Assembly: GCA_026770615.1 (NCBI GenBank)
Contig: MU631432.1
Location: 276,236-291,354, forward strand
Length of the DNA stretch: 15,119 nucleotides
From: Pavlovales sp. CCMP2436
Taxonomy: Eukaryota > Haptophyta > Pavlovophyceae > Pavlovales
Reading direction: 5' to 3'
A program made the translations under genes and the position numbers. The notes below the pieces were generated by a model that searched no databases, was not told where the DNA came from, and saw nothing but the letters and a program-made list of their open reading frames with translations. Positions 1-6,881 of the stretch are shown here, one piece after another; the stretch's first letter is position 1, and every line of letters starts with the position of its first letter.

Positions 1-128
1 AGGCCGGGCTGTCCAACCGTTAAGTATTTGCGACAGCACACGGCTTGGTTGGGTCCATCCTTCGAGCAGTTTTTCTTTATTCCATCGGAAAAGACGCGTC
101 ACTAGACAGCCACCTCTCGCAGTTCAAC

Positions 129-1390
129 ATGCCGCGCGACGAGGACGAGCCCAAGGAGCGCCGCCGCCGCCGCGACGACGAGGACGACGACAAGGATGAT
201 GATCGCGACCGCGACCGCCGCCGCGACCGCCGCCGCGACGACGACGACGACGACAAGGAGCGCAAGCCGCGCGACAAGGACGACGACGAGCCGCGCGAGC
301 GCCGCCGCCGCGACGACGACGAGGACCGCGGCCGTGACCGCCGCGACGACGACCGCGGCCGCGACCGCGACTACGGCGACCGTGGCGGCGGCGGCGGCGG
401 CTACGGCGGTGGCGGCGGCGGCTACGACCGCGGCGGCGGCGGCGGCTACGACCGTGGCGGCGGTGGCGGCTACGGCGGCGGCGGCTACGGCGGGGCCCCC
501 GGAGGTGGCTACGGCGGCCAACAAGGCTACGGTGGCGGCGGCGGCGGCTATGGCGGCGGCGGTGGTGGCTACAATGGCGGACAGGGCGGCGGCTACGGCG
601 GCCAGGGCGGTGGCGGCGGCGGCGGCCGCGAGGAGAAGTGCTTCAACTGCGGCATGCACGGCCATCTCTCCCGCGACTGCCCCGACCGGAACAAAGGTAC
701 GCAACGCAAACTCGCGAGCGAGAGGACGCGCCGTCGCGCCGCGCCGCATGGCGGCCGGCGCCGAGGCGGCGCGGTGCGGGCGGGCGCAGCGCGGGCGGGC
801 GCGGCGCGGTGTGGGCGGGCGCGGCGCGGTGTGGGCGGGCGCGGTGCGGGCGGGCGCGGCGCGGTGTGGGCGGGCGCGGTGAGGAGAGGCGGCCGGAGGG
901 CGGCGGGCGAGGGCGAGGGCGGCGCGGTGTGCAGGGTGTCTGTCGGCAGTGTCTGTCGGGTGTGTCTGAGCCGGCTTTGGAGGCGCGGCGCCTCGGACAT
1001 CGGACTGGCGTGTGCGCCTGGCGTGTGCCTGTCTGCTTGCACCCCCTCCCTCCCATCAGGACTGAGTTGCTGATCGCTGCAGACGGCTGAGCCGGCGCGT
1101 CGCCTGAGGGTTAGATGCGGTCTGGGCCGGGCTTGCGGGTTAAGTGTGGACAGGTTTGCGGAGAAGCGGAGGTTTGACCCAGCCGTGCGACTCACCCCAA
1201 ATGCCTTTTTTTGGTGCCTGCGCTGTGTGCAGGCGAGAAGTGCTTCAACTGCGGCGGCTTTGGCCACATCTCAAGGAACTGCCCCGATCGCACCAAGGGC
1301 GAGAAGTGCTTCAACTGCGGTGGCTTCGGCCACATTTCCCGCAGCTGTCCCGACCGCAGTCAGGACGAGCCTGGGCGTAGGGCGGACTAA
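129..1390 (+). CDS. Arg/Asp-rich, Gly-rich protein with three CCHC zinc knuckles (two exons)
   Basis: Exons are 129-696 and 1233-1390 (intron 697-1232, GT...AG), giving 241 aa. The join falls in a codon (AAA G|GC GAG AAG) and keeps the frame. Residues 1 to about 83 are almost entirely Arg, Asp, Glu and Lys. Residues 84-168 are GGY/GGGG repeats of low complexity. Three CX2CX4HX4C zinc knuckles follow, at C171-C184, C193-C206 and C215-C228; the last two are nearly identical ([12 protein letters not shown]). Knuckles of this kind bind single-stranded nucleic acid in the CNBP/Gis2 and plant glycine-rich protein families, so an RNA- or ssDNA-binding role is inferred. No RRM or cold-shock domain is visible. 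The ATG at 129 is the first in this frame; the frame is open further upstream but without an ATG. Read through the intron, the frame would lose two knuckles, which supports the splice model. The gene is convergent with the phosphatase gene. Confidence 0.85.
697..1232 (+). other. GC-rich intron of the zinc-knuckle gene with internal tandem repeats
   Basis: The donor is AAAG|GTACGC and the acceptor is TGTGCAG|GCGAG, 536 nt apart. At about 770-885 the intron carries imperfect tandem copies of an 18-bp-class unit (GCGGTGTGGGCGGGCGCG and variants). This makes long open frames in several frames on both strands that are only composition artefacts. Confidence 0.75.
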
Positions 1391-1954
1391 GCTCGAGGCT
1401 CACATCTCAAGATGGAGCGCGCTTGAACGCCCGCCCTTGGCCTATTATTCCACGTACGCCGCGGACTCCTAAGCTCGGGGCGCGCGTGCCAGCTGTGCGT
1501 CCACAGCAGCAACCGGTGCAGCCGACAGCAAGCTGCGCATGCCCGGGTCAAAAGCGCACGCAGGTCTTCCCCATTATTTTTGTCTGGCACATTTTCCCCT
1601 GATTCGGCCATCGGCAGTGCAGTTGCTTTCAAAAAAAATCTAAAAAAAACACTGCCCCGCGCGTCCTCCAGTCCGCTCACGCGAGCTTGGTCGATCACCT
1701 GCGCACGGTCCGGCACCGCATCCGGGCACAACCTACGTGCCATTCTGGGCCCGGCACCCTGAGGAAGCCACAAATACTCTATCCGCATCTAGTTCAAGCT
1801 ACAAAACATGATTCATATGAGTAGTCTTAACTAATAATATTTATTAATAGTGTTCAAATATTTAGTTAATAAAAACCAGGACGTCCCGGCTCCGTAAACG
1901 GTCTCCCACTCTCCCACAGTCCAAATGGTGTTGTTACTGCTGCTGCCCCTGAGT
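1391..1954. other. Convergent intergenic region, probable 3' ends
   Basis: No gene is visible. The stretch between the two convergent stop codons becomes strongly AT-rich at about 1795-1880 (runs such as TAATAATATTTATTAATAG and AATAAAAA). This is where both transcripts probably end. A 60-codon open frame at 1580-1762 has no protein-like composition. Confidence 0.5.
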
Positions 1955-2623
1955 TTAAAGGTCTCTCAGTCTCTGAAGCGTGAGACCGAGTGCGAATGCG
2001 GCAACCACCCCGGCGACCACAAGGCTCAGTCGCGAGGAGGCTGAGCGGGGCCAGCTCCGGCGCCTGTAGCGCGCTCGCAACTCCTCCTTAAAATGCTCGT
2101 GCTTCAGCCCGGGCGGCCTCGCCCTAGCGAACGCCTCGATCGCCTCGTCGGCGGAGTAACCGTGGCACTCGGCGAGATAGGCTGCGACCAGGAAGCCTGT
2201 ACGGTTGAAACCGTAATGGCAGTGGACGGCTACGAGCGCCCCAGGCCGCGCCCTAATGAACGGCTCGACGATGGCGATGAATGCGTCCACCACCTCTTGC
2301 GTTGGAGGCGCCTTGGACTTGGAGAAGAGGCGGATCCGCTCGCATGTGCTGGGCGTGAGGTAGGCCTCTCCGTCCGACTGCAGGTCCACGATACGAGCAA
2401 CCTGCGGAAACTGGGCGAGGAGCGACGTGACGTCGTGGTTCGACGGGTGAAGATCCTGGCCGTGAAAGGGCATCTTCATCGGGACCACGCCCTTGAGGTG
2501 TTCGCGGGCCACCGCCTCGACAGCCCACCACTTTTGCCAGTTCTTCAACACGATCGACTCGATCGGCTCCTCGGCCGCGCCACTTGACGGGGCGGCGTGC
2601 GCGGGCAGAAAGTTGAACGGCAT
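1955..2623 (-). CDS. Tail-anchored phosphatase of the RNA 5'-triphosphatase (capping enzyme / DUSP11) type
   Basis: A single-exon frame of 222 aa. The P-loop is HCHYGFNRTG (H134, C135, R141), a CX5R cysteine-phosphatase loop. The Asn-Arg-Thr-Gly ending is typical of the metazoan/plant mRNA capping enzyme triphosphatase domain and DUSP11/PIR1. The order of other blocks fits that family: VVPMKMPF (47-53), ARIVDLQSD (76-84), then a helix and ARARPPGLKHEHFKEEL after the P-loop, recalling the 'RPPGIYKGDYLKEL' block of capping enzymes. These enzymes hydrolyse the gamma phosphate of RNA 5' ends. There is no guanylyltransferase domain. A basic stretch (RARYRRRS) is followed by one hydrophobic segment (about 199-217) and a short tail, suggesting a C-terminal membrane anchor, which is unusual for the family. 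It could instead be a dual-specificity protein or lipid phosphatase. The ATG at 2623 is chosen because homology-like sequence begins soon after it. Confidence 0.8.
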   Translation of the reverse strand: MPFNFLPAHAAPSSGAAEEPIESIVLKNWQKWWAVEAVAREHLKGVVPMKMPFHGQDLHPSNHDVTSLLAQFPQVARIVDLQSDGEAYLTPSTCERIRLFSKSKAPPTQEVVDAFIAIVEPFIRARPGALVAVHCHYGFNRTGFLVAAYLAECHGYSADEAIEAFARARPPGLKHEHFKEELRARYRRRSWPRSASSRLSLVVAGVVAAFALGLTLQRLRDL

Positions 2624-2675
2624 CGCACCGAGGGCCGAGCGCGGGCCGAGCGCTATTGCGAGCGCGCACGCCGAG

Positions 2676-2730
2676 CAAGCGCGGAGCCGAGCGAGCGTGG
2701 AGCCGAGCGAGCGTGGAGCCGAGCAAGACC
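2676..2730. repeat. Short 16-bp tandem repeat upstream of the phosphatase gene
   Basis: About 2.5 copies of GGAGCCGAGCGAGCGT lie just upstream of the phosphatase ATG, in its likely 5' leader or promoter. No function is evident. Confidence 0.5.
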
Positions 2731-2882
2731 GACGGGAAATTTATTGCCCGTCCGTGCTCGAGAGCTCCGCTCTCGGCCGCGGCCTCTCCGTTTTTCATAA
2801 CGTCCAGAAGGTGAACCGATTTTTGTCTCGTCTCGACCACTCGCCAGTAGCTTTGCACGGTGAGCACGCCCACCTCCGGCAT

Positions 2883-3349
2883 CAGAGCGCGCTCATCCTG
2901 CTCTCTTAAAGTTAAGCTGCTTACTGTAAAGAGAAAGTTTTCTGCAACTTATCTTATGACAATAACAGATAAAAGTAAAATTCGATTTGATTTTTTGACT
3001 TCATTAGCTAGACTATTACACTACTAGTTCTGACTTAAATTAAATCATTTTTATTAGTATTATAAGCGGATGATGCCCAGCTTCTAGTTCTACCCTGTAT
3101 ACAGTTACACTGTAGAATGTGGTTACCCACCACCCCACCCCCCACCGTCCCGCTCCATCTTGATCTGCATAGTCTTATTGCAATATTCAAGAGAACTACT
3201 CTGATCAACTAATTTCACTTCCTGTTGGTATAAAAGAAGCAACTCATCGACACGATCGGTACGATCGCGGCACGCGGCCATGCGCAGCTGCTGCTCGCGC
3301 GCTTGAGCGCGCTGGCCCCGATCGCTGCCCAGCGTGGGAACACGACAAA
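2883..3349. other. Gene-free region, mostly AT-rich
   Basis: I see no gene, RNA or transposon end here. Positions 2930-3070 are AT-rich and 3127-3150 are C-rich. Positions 3240-3349 turn GC-rich and lead directly into the SINE-like repeat; they may be part of that repeat's 5' portion, but no second copy is present to prove it. Confidence 0.4.
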
Positions 3350-3874
3350 CAGCAACCAGCAGATCATCTCCCTAAACACCCTTGCCCGGGCAAACTACCG
3401 GAGATCCATCGGCACGCGCGGTGGCGCCCAACCAAGCCAGCGCAGCCGACTAAGGCACGCAGCAGGCAATGGGCGACGCAGCGCTCAGACCAGCACAACA
3501 TTCAGAACAGCCAGACGCCAAATTGAATCCCTATCAGTATGTATATTAGCGGCTTCAGCACACTACCGGAGATTTATCGGCACGCGCGGTGGCGCCCAAG
3601 CCAGCGCAGCCGACTAAGGCACGCAGCAGGCAATGGGCGACGCAGCGCTCAGACCAGCACAACATTCAGAACAGCCAGACGCCAAATTGAATCCCTATCA
3701 GTATGTATATTAGCGGCTTCAGCACACTACCGGAGATTTATCGGCACGCGCGGTGGCGCCCAAGCCAGCGCAGCCGACTAAGGCACGCAGCAGGCAATGG
3801 GCGACGCAGCGCTCAGACCAGCACAACATTCAGAACAGCCAGACGCCAAATTGAATCCCTATCAGTATGTATAT
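3350..3874 (+). repeat. 164-bp tandem array built from a SINE-like unit
   Basis: The first unit (3350-3536) runs from CAGCAACCAGCAGATCATCT to CCCTATCA and is followed by GTATGTATATTAGCGGCTTC. Two further units end at 3700 and 3864, a period of exactly 164 bp, each repeating the unit from CACTACCGGAGAT onward plus the short TAGCGGCT-type junction. The units are nearly identical, so the expansion looks recent. The same unit occurs singly at 12736-12918 and as a 3' fragment at 15064-15091. It ends in the same CCCTATCA followed by TA-rich tails, while the 5' limits differ. Fixed 3' ends, variable 5' ends and short microsatellite tails suggest a retroposed SINE- or LINE-derived element. Open frames across the units are artefacts of repetition. 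Confidence 0.75.
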
Positions 3875-3908
3875 TAGCGGCTCAGCATGGTTCAACAGGT
3901 GTTGTTCA
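3875..3908 (+). repeat. Left arm of 34-bp inverted repeat
   Basis: Perfect reverse complement of 6713-6746. Confidence 0.85.
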
Positions 3909-3959
3909 GTCACTGGCTTCTTCGACGTCAGGCTGAGGTCGAGCGATCGACCCAAACCC

Positions 3960-4667
3960 TCATGCACCAGCACTTACACCAAAGGGTGTGAGTGTGTGCG
4001 CCCCGGCCCCCACGCCCCGCCTCGGCCGCGCCTTGACCGCCGCAGCCCTGCCGTGGCGGCCGCAGGGAGTAGCATCGTCTTCGTAGCCTTGGTAGCCTTG
4101 AGCGGCGTCTCCGTGTGCGGCCCGCCGCCGCGCGCAACAGCGCCCTCCGCAAGCGCGCGACGCACATCCAATTGAGGACCCGAGCGAGACGGGTGGTTGA
4201 GAGGTGCCAGCAAGTACCTCAAGTGGACAGCATCGCGACGCTACGAGCGCGCACACTGCGGCGGCCGTAGGAAGCAGCATCGTCGTCGTAGCCTTGGAAG
4301 CCTTGAGCGGCGTCTCCGCGTGCGGCCCGCCGCCGCGCGCAGCAGCGCCCACTGCAGCGCGCGATGCACATCCACTTGAGAACCCGAGCGAGACGGGTGG
4401 TCGAGAGGTGCCAGCAAGTACCTCAAGTGGACAGCATCGCGACGCTACGAGCGCGCACACTGCGGCAGCCGCAGGGAGCAGTATCGTCGTCGTAGCCTTG
4501 GAAGCCTTGAGCGGCGTCTCCGCGTGCTGCTCGCCACCGCGCGAAACAGCGCCCGTGACAGCATGTGACAGAAGCAATAGCATGGTGGCAAAGAGCAACA
4601 TCATGGTGGCGAGCCAGGCAGCGCCCCCCTCGGGGGGCGCAGTTGCAGCTGCACGCTCGCGCAGCAC
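3960..4667 (-). CDS. Uncertain repeat-encoded ORF with hydrophobic N-terminus
   Basis: A 235-codon open frame. Its N-terminal part contains a hydrophobic stretch, MMLLFATMLLLLSHAVTGAV (about residues 22-41), that resembles a signal peptide. It is followed by 68-residue tandem repeats containing ETPLKASKATTT and SRCCPLEVLAGTS. The repeat length is a multiple of three and the opposite strand is open too, so the frame may be fortuitous. No family is recognised. The few differences between repeat copies do not decide the strand. Transcript data would be needed to call this a gene. Confidence 0.2.
   Translation of the reverse strand: MLRERAAATAPPEGGAAWLATMMLLFATMLLLLSHAVTGAVSRGGEQHAETPLKASKATTTILLPAAAAVCALVASRCCPLEVLAGTSRPPVSLGFSSGCASRAAVGAAARGGGPHAETPLKASKATTTMLLPTAAAVCALVASRCCPLEVLAGTSQPPVSLGSSIGCASRACGGRCCARRRAAHGDAAQGYQGYEDDATPCGRHGRAAAVKARPRRGVGAGAHTLTPFGVSAGA
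3985..4570. repeat. 204-bp tandem repeat, about 2.7 copies
   Basis: The unit starting GAGAGGTGCCAGCAAGTACC recurs at 4199 and 4403, a period of 204 bp. A more diverged partial copy lies upstream from about 4030. The period is a multiple of three, so open frames run through it on both strands. Confidence 0.8.
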
Positions 4668-4669
4668 AG

Positions 4670-4904
4670 GGTTGGTATAATTCCCACACGCTGTGCGGTT
4701 TCACCCGCGCCGTTGCCTGTCGCGCGGGCCGCTCCCGTCAGGGGGCAAAGACTATCACATCGTTGAACAACTGACACAAAGAAACGAAACGTAACTGATG
4801 ATTCAGGGGACAAATCCCGGTAAATCCCTCGGTCCTCTGTCAGTCGGACTCATGCTGAGAGTCCGGTAGAAGCGCTAGGCGCCCTTGTCTGGCAGCTACC
4901 AACA
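4670..4904. repeat. LTR-like direct repeat, left copy
   Basis: Matches 5689-5928 over its whole length with few differences. It ends in TACCAACA. Confidence 0.75.
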
Positions 4905-5061
4905 CCCCCACACGAACTCATATCTCGTTGCTCACTGGTTGATGCAAGAGAACACGAGGACGATCAGATTGTGTCCAGACATCCACGGCGCACTGCGCGG
5001 CGGACGAGGGTGGGGCTGGATTGCGCGGCGAACTTCTTGGTCGCCTCGTCTTGGTCTTGAT

Positions 5062-5279
5062 CTTGATCTTGGCGGTGCGGCGGCTGACGGCGTGACGCGG
5101 CACGTTGGCGACGGCAGCACATCTCCGTGAGTGAAACGTTGCTCTGTGGACTCTGCTGTGCGTCGGTTGTCTTGAACTTGGCGGCGCGGCGGCTGACGGC
5201 GCGGCGCGGCACGTTGGCGACGACAGCCATCCCCGTGAGCATAACGTTGCACTGCGGACTCTGCTGTGCGTCGGTGTCT
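5062..5279. repeat. 109-bp tandem duplication inside the LTR-like element
   Basis: Two copies (5062-5170, 5171-5279), each beginning CTTGA(T/A)CTTGGCGG and ending near CTGCTGTGCGTCGG. Degenerate related GGCGG/CTCGGC motifs continue to about 5370. The rest of the LTR-element interior (5280-5536) holds nothing recognisable. Confidence 0.65.
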
Positions 5280-5536
5280 CGGGCTTGTAGGGTGAGTGCT
5301 TGGCTCGGCGACTCGGCGGGGGCGCGCTGGCTCGGCAAGGACTCGGCGGCTTGGCGCGGGCAAGGTGACGGCTGCTAGATCCTTCGCTCTCGATGCGGGA
5401 TGGCTGGCGTGGCGTGCTCGGCGCGAAGCTCGGCGACGTCGGTGCGGAACTCAGCGGGTCAGCGCGGGGCTCGTCGGCACGTTGGTCTCATCTTGTACTA
5501 GCTGGGGTTCTCGTTACTCGTCGGTCTCGGTCTCTC

Positions 5537-5689
5537 TCATCTCGCGCTGTTGCCAGGCCGCGAGGAGTTCTTCTCGATCACGTTGATCTCGTTGTACTTG
5601 GGTCTCGGGTTCATCTCGTGGTAGCCGAAGGTGCTCAGCGTCTTGCAGGAGACCAGCTCCACGTTCGTCGTGGAGGAGGATGACGTCAT
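5537..5689 (-). CDS. Short 50-aa ORF starting at the LTR edge
   Basis: On the minus strand an ATG whose first base is the last base of the LTR-like repeat opens a 50-residue frame ending at TGA. It starts MTSSSSTTNVELVSCKTLS and contains FGYHEMNPRPKYNEINVIEK, which has the composition of a real protein rather than of the surrounding GC-rich frames. It may be the start of a gag-like gene or a captured host exon. It is too short to assign. The eight bases at its 5' end (5681-5688) are the palindrome TGACGTCA. Confidence 0.3.
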   Translation of the reverse strand: MTSSSSTTNVELVSCKTLSTFGYHEMNPRPKYNEINVIEKNSSRPGNSAR

Positions 5690-5928
5690 GTTGGTATAAT
5701 TCCCACACGCTGTGCGGTTTCACCCGCGCCGTTGCCTGTCGCGCGGGCCGCTCCCGTCAGGGGGCAAAGACTATCATATCACATCGTTGAACAACTGACA
5801 CAAAGAAACGAAACGTAACCGAGGATTCAGGGGACAAATCCCGGTAAATCCCTCGATCCGCTGTCAGTCGGACTCATGCTGAGAGTCCGGTAGAAGCGCT
5901 AGACGCCCTTGTCTGGCAGCTACCAACA
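5689..5928. repeat. LTR-like direct repeat, right copy
   Basis: Begins TGTTGGTA and ends TACCAACA, forming an 8-bp terminal inverted repeat. It matches 4670-4904. Confidence 0.75.
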
Positions 5929-6107
5929 CTTCCACATATAGTTACTTACTTACGTTCTTGTCGTTCTAATTTCTATACAATTAGTGAAGATCTCGCCTAG
6001 CGTAGCGGTTTCTTCTTTCGAGTTTCATGGTGTTTGTCCATAGCTAGCTACGTACGTAACAGGATAGACATTTTTTAATTATTATAAAACCCATTGTGAT
6101 CACAGAT

Positions 6108-6576
6108 GGGTCGAAATCCGGATTAGTGGTGCGATTCGGCACTGAGGAGGGAGGACAGTGCTGGCCGGGACGAAGAAGTAGACATTGGTCACCTCTGCGC
6201 GCTAAGTGTCGATAGCTGATGTCGAATAGAGCCCTCCTCGACGGTCGGAGCCCACCTCGTGTGCCTCCCAGGTGCCTCTAGGGTCGACAACATGCTTCGT
6301 GTAACTAACATTTCCGATCCTCAGCGTTCGGAAGCGAAAAGAAAGTCATGGTTCCCGAAGTAGTGCCGCGAAGTAAGTTGCAGATTCGTGAATGGGGCGG
6401 TGCCCCATTCACGAATCGGTGCCCAATTCACGAATCTGCAACTAAGTGCCCCATTCACGAATCTGCAACTAACTCCGCGGCACCACCTCCAGTTCCTGAG
6501 TTGCCCTGGAGGATTTTCACCCGGTGGACTTTTTCCGATTTTTCCCCGGACTGGCCACTAATTCGGATTTTGACCC
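6108..6576. mobile_element. MITE family A, copy 1 (469 bp, AGAT target duplication)
   Basis: The ends are GGGTCGAAATCCGGATTAGTGG and the reverse complement of GGGTCAAAATCCGAATTAGTGG. A perfect 4-bp direct repeat AGAT lies at 6104-6107 and 6577-6580. A second copy is at 10945-11396. The interior has a strong foldback at about 6360-6485, built from repeated CAGATTCGTGAATGGGGC and its complement. There is no coding capacity; an 85-codon frame at 6348-6605 is accidental. Confidence 0.85.
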
Positions 6577-6712
6577 AGATATGCATACTTCGCGGAGGTG
6601 TTTAAACAATAAGGCACTTGTCGGCTTGCTGCCGCACTACTCGCCTAATCAAACAACCTATCTTCAGCCAATACGGTGTGGATAATTTATAAAATTAATT
6701 TATAAAATAATG

Positions 6713-6746
6713 TGAACAACACCTGTTGAACCATGCTGAGCCGCTA
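6713..6746 (-). repeat. Right arm of 34-bp inverted repeat
   Basis: Perfect reverse complement of 3875-3908. Confidence 0.85.
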
Positions 6747-6881
6747 TACATAAAGTTACGGATCCGGATGCTCACTTAAAGCGCAGCAGCAGAATAAAAA
6801 TGCACGGAACTATATACAATATTCCGGGTTCGTCATTGTACAGTAACTTTCTCTTTTAATAAAACTTTAGGGTAGATCTAT

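Larger units (their letters stand above)
4670..5928. mobile_element. Small LTR-like (TRIM-type) element
   Basis: Near-identical direct repeats at 4670-4904 (235 bp) and 5689-5928 (240 bp) flank a 784-bp interior. The right copy begins TGTTGGTA and ends TACCAACA, so it has the TG...CA ends with an 8-bp inverted repeat expected of LTRs. The left copy starts GGTTGGTA (first base changed) and ends the same way. The right copy carries a 5-bp insertion (ATATC class) near 5778. Read on the minus strand, a G-rich tract (GTGTGGGGG) directly precedes one LTR, as a polypurine tract would. No 5-bp target duplication is visible (CACAG versus CTTCC) and no gag, protease, integrase or reverse transcriptase is encoded. 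It would therefore be non-autonomous. Confidence 0.6.
3875..6746. mobile_element. 2.9-kb interval bounded by perfect 34-bp inverted repeats (candidate DNA transposon)
   Basis: Positions 3875-3908 (TAGCGGCTCAGCATGGTTCA... to TTGTTCA) are the exact reverse complement of 6713-6746. TA lies at both outer edges, compatible with a TA target duplication. However, the similarity continues outward for about 8 bp (TATGTATA) after a 3-nt gap, so the true edge is uncertain. The left end abuts the 164-bp array, whose junction sequence resembles the first bases of the inverted repeat. The interior holds a 204-bp tandem repeat, an LTR-like pair and a MITE. No transposase is recognisable, so this would be a non-autonomous element carrying nested insertions, or simply two inverted copies of one repeat. 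Confidence 0.5.

Noticed and set aside
102..749. Long antisense frame of Ala/Val repeats opposite the zinc-knuckle gene
   Set aside because: It mirrors the GC-rich repetitive codons of the real exon and has no protein-like content.
593..1267. Open frames on both strands across the intron
   Set aside because: They arise from the GC-rich tandem repeats in the intron; the spliced model explains the region better.
1580..1762. 60-aa plus-strand frame between the first two genes
   Set aside because: No motif, and it lies in the likely 3' region.
2093..2587. Plus-strand 164-aa frame
   Set aside because: Antisense shadow of the phosphatase, which has clear family motifs on the other strand.
2253..2882. 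Minus-strand 209-aa frame overlapping the phosphatase 5' end
   Set aside because: A different frame from the phosphatase, with no motif; probably 5' leader plus shadow.
3350..3874. CRISPR-like array
   Set aside because: The 164-bp units are identical throughout with no variable spacers, and the host is eukaryotic.
3539..3936. 80-aa repeated frames MYISGFSTLPEIYRH...
   Set aside because: Created by the 164-bp repeat; each is stopped within the unit and the dispersed copies do not keep the frame.
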